A program made the position numbers and the translations under genes. From Aggregatibacter kilianii (GTDB lineage Bacteria; Pseudomonadota; Gammaproteobacteria; Enterobacterales; Pasteurellaceae): a DNA stretch of 64,000 nucleotides. The notes below the pieces were generated by a model. The model searched no databases. It saw only the letters and a program-made list of their open reading frames with translations, and was not told where the DNA came from. Below are positions 1 through 8,744 of the stretch, piece after piece. Positions within the stretch are counted from its first letter, which is position 1; each line of letters starts with the position of its first letter. The stretch spans positions 1,901,001 through 1,965,000 of the forward strand of contig NZ_NRCN01000001.1 in NCBI RefSeq assembly GCF_003130255.1, given 5' to 3'.

Positions 1-442
<442 letters not shown>

Positions 443-642
443 ACAACGCTCAAGTGTTTTTGGGGAGACCTGAGGCATGAGAGCGGAATTGGGTGGGTAG
501 CAGTTAAGAGAGAATAAAGAGAGACTGTAGGTGATTCACCGGGAATAGAGGTGATGATACTAAGAGAAAGTTGAGAGTCAGCTTGTTTTGGTTTGAAGAA
601 TAGAGAATACGAGAAGACGGAAGTAAAGTCATCGACCGAATT

Positions 643-757
643 TTGGCGGCGATAATGCGGTGGGCCCACCTGAATCCATACCGAACTCAGAAGTGAAACG
701 CCGTAATGCCGATGGTAGTGTGGGATATTCCCATGTGAGAGTAGGTCACCGCCAAGC
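643..757 (+). rRNA. rrf: 5S ribosomal RNA
   Basis: This is a typical 5S sequence with the conserved internal stretch CCGAACTCAGAAGTGAAACG at about 680-699. The ends pair as TTGGCGG (643-649) with CCGCCAA, giving about 115 nt. It follows 23S after a spacer of about 200 nt, as expected for the distal part of an rRNA operon. No tRNA follows it before the terminator. Confidence 0.93.
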
Positions 758-765
758 TGAATATA

Positions 766-800
766 GACCCCTGATGTGCATGCATCGGGGGTTTTTGTTT
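766..800 (+). terminator. rRNA operon terminator
   Basis: An inverted repeat ACCCCTGATG / CATCGGGGGT with a short loop is followed by a T-rich run, directly after 5S. This is a strong intrinsic terminator for the rRNA operon. Confidence 0.85.
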
Positions 801-947
801 TTGGGCAAAGCGGACAAACAGGATTAAGTTAAAGGTTGAAGAAGGACTAAAGGCCAAAAGAGAGAGAAAAGGGAAAAGTAAGAGAATGACAAGTTATCAC
901 TTAAAGAGATAACGGAGAGATAACCGGGAAATTTAGCGAACAAGAAA

Positions 948-990
948 ACCGCACTTTGGAAGTGATTGAAAGTGCGGTTGGTTTTTGGGA
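948..990. terminator. Paired uptake-signal terminator
   Basis: AACCGCACTTT (948-958) and its exact inverse AAAGTGCGGTT (969-979) form an 11-bp stem, followed by GGTTTTT. It lies just past the stop of the minus-strand yhbP gene and can act as its terminator, while also presenting two DNA uptake signals. Confidence 0.6.
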
Positions 991-995
991 TGTTT

Positions 996-1448
996 TTATA
1001 AGTGTGGGTTATTGATTTTTTCTCTTATCCAATGGGTTTTGTTGGCAAAAATCAATTTATTTGATGTATGTTTGATCTCGGTAAATGAAATTTCCCAAAT
1101 ATCACTATTGACTAATTTGGCGAGTGGTTGTTTTTTTATGTAAATTTCAAAGGCTTTTTTGCGTTCTTCTTGATTTTCCAGCAAGTGCGCTAAGGCTGTG
1201 AATTGAATGCCTTCCATATCCTTAATTTTGTTCGGTTGACCGGCGATAGTTCCCACAATATGATCATTCTTTAACATAAGTTGTGCGTGGCGGGTTGTTG
1301 TTTTTGTCATCACAATTAAGCGTACTTTTTGCTCATCAAAAGCGTAGAAACAGTTGGCTGCCCAAAAATCTTCTCGATAATGTGCTGTAAAGCTCACAAT
1401 ATGTTTTTCTTTTAGAAATTGGCTAATTGGCTTAGGTAGGGGATTCAT
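996..1448 (-). CDS. yhbP: YhbP-like UPF0306 protein (PNPOx-like fold)
   Basis: A 150-aa protein resembling E. coli YhbP of the UPF0306 family, a split-barrel fold related to pyridoxamine 5'-phosphate oxidases. Conserved elements are a TRHAQ segment at residues about 52-56 and GTIAGQP at about 66-72. The ATG at 1448 is preferred, since it gives the family length; the longer reading frame adds 37 unrelated residues. The gene lies 85 bp downstream of sapF on the same strand, so it may be read with the sap operon or from its own promoter. The biochemical role is unknown, and flavin binding is only inferred from the fold. Confidence 0.8.
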   Translation of the reverse strand: MNPLPKPISQFLKEKHIVSFTAHYREDFWAANCFYAFDEQKVRLIVMTKTTTRHAQLMLKNDHIVGTIAGQPNKIKDMEGIQFTALAHLLENQEERKKAFEIYIKKQPLAKLVNSDIWEISFTEIKHTSNKLIFANKTHWIREKINNPHL

Positions 1449-1533
1449 TATTTCGCTCCTAGTGGTGAAATTTATGGAGCTAAAGTATAGTGTTTTAGTC
1501 GGATAAAGAAAATCTAAATTTTTCACCGCGCTG

Positions 1534-2346
1534 TTATGGTGTTGCAAGGAGATTATCACCCCACGAAGATTCGTCTAAAATTTTACTAAAATGGCTTTCG
1601 ATCAACCGTTTGGTGACATCAGTTTTAGGTGCAGTAAATAAGGAATAAGTGTTGCCATATTCAATCATTTTACCGTCTTCCATTACCAAAACCTCATCGG
1701 CGATATGTTTTATGATCCCCAAATGTTGCCCTACATAAATATAGGCTAACCCAAATTTTTCCTGTAGTTTTAACATTAAATTAGTTAACTGTGTTTTGAC
1801 TGTGGCATCTAGTGAGCCGAGAGCATCGTCAATAATGATAATTTGCGGATCTAAAATCAATGCGCGTGCGAGGGCAATACGCTGTTTTTGACTAACGGAA
1901 AGCGTGTTAATTTTGATATTGGTATGATCCGGGTGCATTCCGACTAATTTTAAAATATCAAAAATCTTTTGATTGCGTTGTTGTTCATTCAGATGGGTGG
2001 TTAAGCGTAACGGCGCATCTAATATTTGCCCTACATTTAAGCGTGGATTAAACGCGGTGTTAGGATCTTGGAATACCATGCGAATATGTTTGGCTCGATA
2101 GTTATAATCGCCGAATGTTAATTCCTTGTCTTTAAATAAAATTTTACCTGAAGTAGGCTGTGTTATACCTACGATCATTTTTGCCAGAGTTGATTTTCCG
2201 GAGCCATTACGGCCGATAATTGCAAGAGTTTTGCCGGCTTCTAATGTGAAAGTAATTCCTTCAACTGCATGAAAATGGCCGGTACCGAATAAGCCGAAAC
2301 TGTCTTTAAAAGATTTTGTCAGATCTTCTACTTGTAATAATGGCAT
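1534..2346 (-). CDS. sapF: SapF, peptide/heme ABC importer ATPase
   Basis: A 270-aa cytoplasmic ATPase of the SapABCDF importer, which takes up cationic antimicrobial peptides and, in Haemophilus, heme. Walker [10 protein letters not shown] is at 45-53, the Q-loop at 93, and the H-loop His at about 208. Two motifs are altered: the signature reads LSVSQKQR (149-156) instead of LSGGQ, and Walker B ends [12 protein letters not shown] (169-180), with Asp where the catalytic Glu is usual. It is the last sap gene, 12 bp after sapD, with its own RBS (AAGGAAAA). No sapZ-like gene follows. Confidence 0.93.
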   Translation of the reverse strand: MPLLQVEDLTKSFKDSFGLFGTGHFHAVEGITFTLEAGKTLAIIGRNGSGKSTLAKMIVGITQPTSGKILFKDKELTFGDYNYRAKHIRMVFQDPNTAFNPRLNVGQILDAPLRLTTHLNEQQRNQKIFDILKLVGMHPDHTNIKINTLSVSQKQRIALARALILDPQIIIIDDALGSLDATVKTQLTNLMLKLQEKFGLAYIYVGQHLGIIKHIADEVLVMEDGKMIEYGNTYSLFTAPKTDVTKRLIESHFSKILDESSWGDNLLATP

Positions 2347-2358
2347 ACGTGTTTTCCT

Positions 2359-3411
2359 TTATTCCGGCTTATCAGTGCTTAGTGTTAAGGGTTGAATGAG
2401 CTCTTTTTCTTTGATTTTCTTTTCCCGCAGATTTATTGGGAAATGGCAAAAAAATTCATGTTGTTTAATACGAAGTGCGGTCGGTTTTACGATACATTTT
2501 TTTTGAGCAAACGGGCAACGCGGTCCAAGACGACAACCCATAGGCATTTGTTCCAGTAAAGGGACCGTACCTTTTAATGTGCCTAAATGGCCTTTAAAGG
2601 GTAAGGGTTGGGTAAAATCCGGAATCGAATGTAATAAAGCCTGTGTATATGGGTGGTGTGGGTTTTCCAGAATGCTTTCTTTTGGCCCCGATTCTGCGTT
2701 TTGTCCGCAGTAAAGCACAATAAATGAATTGCACCATTCGCTAATACTGTTAATGTCGTTGCTAGCAAGCAGGATGGATGTACCTTGGTTTTGGTTCATG
2801 CTGGATAATAGCTTAAAGATTTGTACGCGCGTAATGGATTCCACGGAATTGGCCGGTTCATCAGCAATTAATAAACGCGGTTGGTTAGCTACAGCAATGG
2901 CAATCATCACCTTTTGCCCTTCCCCCTCAGTAAGTTCATGGGGGTAGCTACTCATAATATCTTTATGTTCTTTTATTCCCACTCGATGTAACAATTCAAT
3001 GGCACGGCGTTTTCTCCAACCTAATAAACGTTGCCACCAATGTCCTTTAAATGTCCATCCCGGGATGCTTTGAATTAGTTGTTTGCCGATTTTTTGGCTA
3101 GGGTCGAGACAAGTGAGCGGATCTTGAAACACCATGGAAATTTCTTTTCCTACGATTTTGCGACGTTGTGTTGGTGTGAGTTTTAACAGCTCAATATCGT
3201 TAAAACGGAAGCGATCAGCAGTAACAATCCAAGAATCCTTAAAAGCATTACAAATTACTTTGGCGATTAAACTTTTGCCTGAGCCGGATTCTCCTACAAG
3301 GCCGCAAATCTCACCTTCGTTGAGTGTGAAGCTAACATTATCAACTATGCGTATGAGACCTGATGGTGTTTTAATATCGATACGAAGATTGCGAATATCC
3401 AATAATGCCAT
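2359..3411 (-). CDS. sapD: SapD, peptide/heme ABC importer ATPase
   Basis: A 350-aa ATPase, partner of SapF, of the OppD/DppD type. Walker A GESGSGKS is at 40-47. The signature is the degenerate LTEGEGQ (160-166), and Walker B is intact ([12 protein letters not shown], 180-191). The C-terminal part carries a cysteine cluster (C-x5-C-x6-C within the segment starting [11 protein letters not shown]), typical of OppD/DppD-type ATPases. It starts 6 bp after sapC. Both Sap ATPases depart from LSGGQ, so nucleotide use at the two sites may be asymmetric (inference). Confidence 0.93.
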   Translation of the reverse strand: MALLDIRNLRIDIKTPSGLIRIVDNVSFTLNEGEICGLVGESGSGKSLIAKVICNAFKDSWIVTADRFRFNDIELLKLTPTQRRKIVGKEISMVFQDPLTCLDPSQKIGKQLIQSIPGWTFKGHWWQRLLGWRKRRAIELLHRVGIKEHKDIMSSYPHELTEGEGQKVMIAIAVANQPRLLIADEPANSVESITRVQIFKLLSSMNQNQGTSILLASNDINSISEWCNSFIVLYCGQNAESGPKESILENPHHPYTQALLHSIPDFTQPLPFKGHLGTLKGTVPLLEQMPMGCRLGPRCPFAQKKCIVKPTALRIKQHEFFCHFPINLREKKIKEKELIQPLTLSTDKPE

Positions 3412-3417
3412 GTTTAC

Positions 3418-4305
3418 CTACTCGTAATATTTTGTAATGGCGCGACATAATCCGTTGCTGAAAACCAAACCGATTAATACGCTGAAAATAATCGCTAATC
3501 CGGGGAGAATCACTGTCCATGGTGCCAAATAAATTAATTCCAAAGAATCTTTTATCATAGCTCCCCATTCTGGAGCGGGACGTTGCGCACCTAACGCAAT
3601 AAAACTTAAGGCACTAATGTCCAAAATGGCAATAGTGAATGCTCGTGAGATTTCTTGAATATATTGAACGGCAATATTGGGCAAGATAGTGTCTTTGAGC
3701 AGAACCCATTTGGAAATGCCGTCTAAGCGCAACATCAATACATATTCTTTTTTCAATTCCAACTGAATGCTGTGATAAATTTCATGTACGAAGTAAGGTA
3801 ACAATGCCAAGGTAATTGCAAGCATGGCATTAAACAGGCTAGGCTCCATCAAGGTAGCGATAATAATGGCAACTAACAACACGGGAATAGTGAGAAAAGC
3901 GTCTAAAAAATGACCTAATACACGAGATTTTATGCCCTGCGACATGCCGGCTAAAATGCCTAGTCCACCACCAATGAATGCCGTAATAAGTACAACAATG
4001 AGGGCCGCTCCAACAGTATAACTGGTGCCGATAATAATTCGGCTAAGCACATCCCGTCCAATATCGTCCGTGCCTAAGAAATAAGCTATTTCCCCATTAC
4101 TAGCCCAAGATGGCGGCATTAATTCCCGTCCGACAAATTGGGTGTCACTGGAATAAGGCGCAATGAACGGGCTAAAAAGTGCGGTCAAAATTAGCAACAA
4201 AAGTGCATAGAAACTAAATAGCGCAATACGATCTTTGCGGAACAAGTCCCAAATCTGCTTTAATGCCGCGCTTTCGCGAAAATCTTTAGGTTCTCTATCT
4301 CGCAT
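3418..4305 (-). CDS. sapC: SapC, inner-membrane permease
   Basis: A 295-aa permease of the OppC/DppC family. It has an N-terminal cytoplasmic stretch and a first membrane helix near residues 30-55. About five further hydrophobic segments follow in the binding-protein-dependent transport domain. It pairs with SapB to form the channel of the Sap importer. Its start overlaps the sapB end by 11 bp, which suggests translational coupling. The RBS AGAAGG precedes the ATG at 4305. Confidence 0.92.
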   Translation of the reverse strand: MRDREPKDFRESAALKQIWDLFRKDRIALFSFYALLLLILTALFSPFIAPYSSDTQFVGRELMPPSWASNGEIAYFLGTDDIGRDVLSRIIIGTSYTVGAALIVVLITAFIGGGLGILAGMSQGIKSRVLGHFLDAFLTIPVLLVAIIIATLMEPSLFNAMLAITLALLPYFVHEIYHSIQLELKKEYVLMLRLDGISKWVLLKDTILPNIAVQYIQEISRAFTIAILDISALSFIALGAQRPAPEWGAMIKDSLELIYLAPWTVILPGLAIIFSVLIGLVFSNGLCRAITKYYE

Positions 4306-5260
4306 GCCAGCCCTTCTTATTTAACGGATCTAAAATAAAGATCAGTCCTTCGGAGAGTATTTTAATAAAAATAATACAAAGTCCGATAATGATAATGCCG
4401 GCTGAAATACTGTTGTAATCCTGCTGTGTAACTGCATCAATCAACCAACGTCCAATGCCCGGCCAACCCAACGTGCTTTCAACCAACATACATTGTGTAA
4501 TGACTAAGGTAAAGAGGCGGGTCATTTGCGGAATTAATATCGGTAAGGTGTTGCGCAAAACATATTTGCGTAAGACTTTAAATGTTGACCAACCTCGGGT
4601 GGTAGCCACTTTTACATAATTTTGCTCAAAAATTGTTTCTGCCCGTTGTTGCACTAAACGTACGATTTCCATTGTCGGTAAAATAGTTAGTACTAAGGTT
4701 GGTAATGCCAAATGTTGGAGTACGTTTTGAATAATTTTCAGACGATAAGGCTCATTTACAAACCAAACATCGATAATTGGAAAGCCGGTAATCGGCTTGA
4801 TTTCATAGAGCAAATTATATTGGCCAATAGCAGAAATTTCCCATGAATTAATAGCAGAGACATAAAGTAAAATCGGCGCAATCCAAAATACCGGCAATGC
4901 CATACCGACAGCAGATAAAGTGCGGATGGTTTTTCCAATGAAATGGGATTGGTAAATGGCGCCGATTAAACCCAAAGGAATGCCGAAAATTACGGCCAGT
5001 AAAATGGCACAAAAACATAATTCAAGGGTGGGCGGTAGCACCGTCAAAATTGTCGACCTTAAAGGTTGTCCGCCGTTATAACTAATGCCTAAATCGCCTT
5101 GGGTAAGGTTGGTTAAATAATAAATATAACCGTTATAAAAGTGTGGGGTGGCCAACTCAGCATTCAATGGATCCTGCATTAAAATAATGTAACTCAACAG
5201 CGACAACACAAAGCATGTTACAAGCAGAAAAATACATTGTCGAATTAAAGAATTAAGCAT
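4295..5260 (-). CDS. sapB: SapB, inner-membrane permease
   Basis: A 321-aa permease of the OppB/DppB family, beginning with a membrane helix at residues about 8-28. The typical large periplasmic segment follows, then a cluster of helices including the conserved inner loop near the RGWST segment. Its start codon overlaps the sapA stop (TAATG), showing tight coupling within sapABCDF. The RBS AAGGA lies 7-8 bases upstream. Confidence 0.92.
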   Translation of the reverse strand: MLNSLIRQCIFLLVTCFVLSLLSYIILMQDPLNAELATPHFYNGYIYYLTNLTQGDLGISYNGGQPLRSTILTVLPPTLELCFCAILLAVIFGIPLGLIGAIYQSHFIGKTIRTLSAVGMALPVFWIAPILLYVSAINSWEISAIGQYNLLYEIKPITGFPIIDVWFVNEPYRLKIIQNVLQHLALPTLVLTILPTMEIVRLVQQRAETIFEQNYVKVATTRGWSTFKVLRKYVLRNTLPILIPQMTRLFTLVITQCMLVESTLGWPGIGRWLIDAVTQQDYNSISAGIIIIGLCIIFIKILSEGLIFILDPLNKKGWHAR

Positions 5261-6951
5261 TATTTCAGTCCTTTACGTAACGACAATGTAGAAAAATTAA
5301 GACTACCGAAGGGGCTCATTTCAATGTGCTGTACCCTTGAACTGGCAACCAACACCCGCTTTACATTGGCAATTGGGATAATTGGTAATTCTGACAAAAT
5401 CAGCTCTTGGGCTTGGTTGTATGCATTGGCGCGTACACGCAAATTGGCACTATCTAATGCCTCATCCATGAATTGATCGAATTTTTCACTACACCAATTG
5501 GACAGATTCGTAATTTCATTAGAGGCACTACAGCTCAAAATCGGTCGCATAAAACTATCGGGATCGAGGTTCCCCGCAAGCCAACCGGTTAAAATCATAT
5601 CGTAGTCTTCAGATTTTTTATTGAGTTGATCGATGAGAAAGGTACGCGTCACCGAACGAATCGTTACGTTTACGCCAACGTTATTTAAATCTTCTTTAAT
5701 CAGCTCGGCGGTTTTAAGGGGCGCAGGGTTATAAACCTGCTCTTCGTTTATTACCCACATATTCAAATTCAGTTGTTTATTCTGTAAGACTTTTTGGGCT
5801 TCTACAGGACTAAAATCATAAGCAAAATCCGGTGTATTCACACTCGATGCCCAAGAAATATTCGGAATAATGTTGTTGGCTACAGTTGCGGTGTTGTGAT
5901 AAATCGTTTTAATAATTCGTTGACGATTAATGGCTTGAGCAATGGCGCGGCGCAATTGTTCATCTTGAATAGCGACTTTTTGAAAATTGAAGGCCAAATA
6001 TGCTAAGTTCATGCCATCTGAGGTTTTTACATAATATCGCTTATCATTTTTCTTCAATAAGCCTAATTGACTCACTTCCGGGTAAGAGGCAATTTGACAT
6101 TCGCCGTTAAAGAATTTCACCAAACGCCCGGTACGATCTGTGGATAAATCAATAATAATATCTTTAATTTTGGCGTCTTTTTTCCAATAATCCTCGTTTT
6201 TTTCTAACCGTACATATTGATTTCGGAAGTAATTTTTGACCTTATACGGACCGGTTCCCACCGGTAATATATCTAATTGCACCAAATTATCGTCTGCATT
6301 AAGTTGCACAGCATATTCCTGCGAGAAAATAATGGCATATTGGCTGGCTAAGTGAGATAAAATGGAAGCGTCAGGTTTAAATAATGTAATTTGCACCGTG
6401 TGCGAATTCAATGCTTTCACCGATTCGATTTTTTGGTTCAGTTTAATACTTTCAAAATAAGGAAAGCGCACTTTCTTCGCTTGTTCATGGAAAATGCGAT
6501 ACTGCGGATTTTTATAATCCACCGAGCTTTGTTCCAATGTTGGTAAATAGGTTTCATAACCTAGCACGCGATTTAACGAAAACACCACATCGTCGGCGTT
6601 GAAATCGCGGGTCGGCTTAAACCAGTCAGTGCGGTGAAATTTAATCCCTTTACGCAAATGAATGGTAATTACCGTGCCATCTGGCGAAACAGAATAAGAT
6701 TGTGCCAATACGGGAGTTGGAATGGCGCTAGTGTTGGAAATATCGAAAAGTTTGTTATAAATCTGCTCTGTTACCACATTCATACTGGTTCCCGCATCAG
6801 CTGTTTGCGGGTTAAAAGAAAAGCCCGTGGCGTTGGTGCAATAAATCAATCCATTGTCGGTTAGCTCTTCAGGCACACGCGGTGCCGCTATTGCCTGATT
6901 GACAGCAACAGCGAGCAAAAAAAACGACGCAAAGATTTTTTTATTCAACAT
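5260..6951 (-). CDS. sapA: SapA, periplasmic peptide/heme-binding protein
   Basis: A 563-aa solute-binding protein of family 5 (OppA/DppA type). The chosen ATG at 6951 opens a clear Sec signal peptide (MLNKKIFASFFLLAVAVNQ, cleavage near AIA-APR). The longer frame upstream adds 42 residues unlike the family. The mature protein has the family segments around HLRKGIKFH and DADDVVFSLNR-like motifs. It delivers antimicrobial peptides, and in non-typeable Haemophilus also heme, to SapBCDF. It is the first gene of the operon. An uptake signal at 7056-7066 lies upstream, in the region that must hold the promoter. Confidence 0.93.
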   Translation of the reverse strand: MLNKKIFASFFLLAVAVNQAIAAPRVPEELTDNGLIYCTNATGFSFNPQTADAGTSMNVVTEQIYNKLFDISNTSAIPTPVLAQSYSVSPDGTVITIHLRKGIKFHRTDWFKPTRDFNADDVVFSLNRVLGYETYLPTLEQSSVDYKNPQYRIFHEQAKKVRFPYFESIKLNQKIESVKALNSHTVQITLFKPDASILSHLASQYAIIFSQEYAVQLNADDNLVQLDILPVGTGPYKVKNYFRNQYVRLEKNEDYWKKDAKIKDIIIDLSTDRTGRLVKFFNGECQIASYPEVSQLGLLKKNDKRYYVKTSDGMNLAYLAFNFQKVAIQDEQLRRAIAQAINRQRIIKTIYHNTATVANNIIPNISWASSVNTPDFAYDFSPVEAQKVLQNKQLNLNMWVINEEQVYNPAPLKTAELIKEDLNNVGVNVTIRSVTRTFLIDQLNKKSEDYDMILTGWLAGNLDPDSFMRPILSCSASNEITNLSNWCSEKFDQFMDEALDSANLRVRANAYNQAQELILSELPIIPIANVKRVLVASSRVQHIEMSPFGSLNFSTLSLRKGLK

Positions 6952-7081
6952 AACAATAGACTGGTGAATGCTTAAAATAATAATGCCGAATTGTAAGATA
7001 TATTCCATGCATATTCTAGCAAATATGCCGTTTATCCAAATTCTCCGCTGAAAATGACCGCACTTTGTTAAAAGCAATTCC

Positions 7082-7246
7082 TTAAATTTTTAACATATCA
7101 ACTAATGCTTTAAAAAGAGGGGAATTTTGGCGTCGACTTGGATAGTAAAGGTAATAACCTTCATACTCAATCGCTTGATCTTTTAACACTTCAATCAATT
7201 TACCTGTAGCCAATTCATCTTTTATCCAAGATTGAGGTGTATCAAT
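7082..7246 (-). pseudogene. LysR-family regulator, C-terminal remnant
   Basis: Minus-strand translation from about 7237 down to the TAA at 7082-7084 gives about 50 residues. They match the end of LysR regulators: SWIKDELATGKLIEVL, then YYLYYPSRR and a final FKALVDMLKI. The HTH and most of the effector domain are missing. The frame stops at 7247-7249, and homology ends where the molC-like sequence begins on the other strand. It is a deletion remnant and cannot encode a working regulator. Confidence 0.75.
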
Positions 7247-7833
7247 CTATCGGTTTTGTGCCGCAATTCTTTTCTTCGCCTTTTGCTTATTCCGTATTGG
7301 ATATCCTGTTGATGGGGCGCTCAACCCATATTAATACTTTTGCCAAACCGAAACCACATGATTATCAAGTCGCCATGCAGGCACTGGATTATTTGAACAT
7401 GACCCATTTGGCAAATCGCGAATTTGCTTCGCTTTCGGGCGGGCAGCGACAGCTGATTTTAATTGCACGCGCCATTGTTTCCGAATGCAAATTAATACTG
7501 TTGGATGAGCCTACGTCCGCTTTGGATTTAGCGAATCAAAATACTGTATTATCGTTATTGCAACAGTTGGTGAAAGAACATAAATTAACCATTGTATTTA
7601 CGACGCATCAACCTAATCATGCGGTTGCAGTGGCTAACAAAGTCTTGTTAATGAATAAACAAAACGTTTTATTTGGCCTCACTGATGACGTGTTGACTGC
7701 CGAGAATCTTACGCAGTTATTTTATTTGCCCATGTTGGTGCAGGAAGCACAGTATCAAAACCATGGATTTACGCATTTTGTCCCCGTGTACGACAGCGTA
7801 TTAAGCGGCTTTCATAGGATCAAAAAATGTTGA
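7231..7833 (+). pseudogene. molC: MolC-like metal/molybdate ABC ATPase, 5'-truncated
   Basis: The reading frame encodes the C-terminal three quarters of an ABC ATPase of the FecE/BtuD type, closely resembling Haemophilus MolC (HI1470). Present are the Q-loop (GFVPQ), signature LSGGQRQ, Walker B LILLDEPTSALD and the H-loop FTTHQ. The first about 70 residues, including Walker A, are absent. The homology starts inside the family at an EVYQS-like segment (GTG at 7237) next to the LysR remnant. Without Walker A it cannot bind ATP normally. It overlaps the next gene by 7 bp, so it once belonged to one operon. No molA or molB gene is present here. Confidence 0.8.
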
Positions 7834-8552
7834 ATTTAACGATTTTTAGCGCAGGAAGTTTTCGTCATGTCTTAAATGAGCTAGTGACGATTTTCAAGCA
7901 GAAAAACCCGGTGGAGGTTCATTTACATTTGGCGCCGGCGGGGTTGTTGCGACAACGTCTTGAGGCCGATGAATACTGTGATATTTTTATTAGTGCCAAT
8001 TTGCAAAATATCAATATCCTATCTGCCACGAAATGTATTTATAACCAGCAAATCCTCGCCTTTAATCAACTTATTCTCACTACGTTAAATACCGAACATT
8101 ATCAACATCGCAATACGTTAGATATTTTGTTTGATGAATCATTGCGTTTGGCAACCTCCACGCCTATTGCGGATCCTTGCGGGGATTACACTTGGCACCT
8201 GTTTGAACTGTTAGAACAAGCCTATCCCGTTTCCGGTAGTTTATTAAAACAGCGTGCTATGCCGTTGGTCGGCGGTGAAAATAGTGCCGTAGTGATTCCT
8301 AAAGGTGAAATTGCTTCCAAGTATGTCTTACAGAATAATCATGCTGACATGATGATTGGTTACGCCAACTATATGCACAAATTAGCAAATGAGAATCTGC
8401 GTTTTCATCATTTCCCACCCGAATTTAATATCAAGGCGACATATTCTGCCGCGCAACTTAGCGAGAATGTGATCACCCGCTTATTTTTCCAGTTCTTAAT
8501 GTCCGATACGGCAAAACGCATTATGTATCAACATGGCTTTTTGGCAGAATAA
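7827..8552 (+). CDS. ModA-like solute-binding protein without signal peptide
   Basis: A 241-aa protein with the type-1/ModA binding-protein layout. It starts LTIFSAGSFRHVLNEL, has a middle segment LVGGENSAVVIPKGE, and ends with a SDTAKRIMYQHGF helix, as in molybdate/tungstate binders. It begins directly at the first strand of the mature domain. An in-frame TAG at 7815-7817 rules out an N-terminal export signal. The RBS AGGA lies 7 bp upstream of the ATG. It may act in the cytoplasm, for example as an oxyanion sensor or store, or may be a relic of the decayed mol operon. The ligand is not known. Confidence 0.65.
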   Translation: MLNLTIFSAGSFRHVLNELVTIFKQKNPVEVHLHLAPAGLLRQRLEADEYCDIFISANLQNINILSATKCIYNQQILAFNQLILTTLNTEHYQHRNTLDILFDESLRLATSTPIADPCGDYTWHLFELLEQAYPVSGSLLKQRAMPLVGGENSAVVIPKGEIASKYVLQNNHADMMIGYANYMHKLANENLRFHHFPPEFNIKATYSAAQLSENVITRLFFQFLMSDTAKRIMYQHGFLAE

Positions 8553-8700
8553 AAACGTAACGAAAATGATGCATAAATCGCTTATGTGATTTATTCGCCC
8601 CTCGGGGGCTGTTGGCAAAACCCATTCTCAAAAATATATTTTTTGTGACCGCACTTTTCTTTTATTTCCAAGCAAATTAAGCCCATCTTCATTTTTTCGG

Positions 8701-8706
8701 TATAAT
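8701..8706 (+). promoter_or_regulatory. Candidate -10 box for ycjX
   Basis: A perfect TATAAT lies 39 bases before the ycjX ATG. The -35 region 17 bases upstream (around TAAGCC) is poor, so this is only a candidate promoter. An uptake signal lies at 8648-8656. Confidence 0.35.
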
Positions 8707-8744
8707 GTTCCCAATTATTGACGTCATATATTAAGAAGACGAGT

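Noticed and set aside
6952-7077. N-terminal extension of SapA
   Set aside because: The extra 42 residues precede a perfect signal peptide and have no family similarity; the ATG at 6951 is the start.
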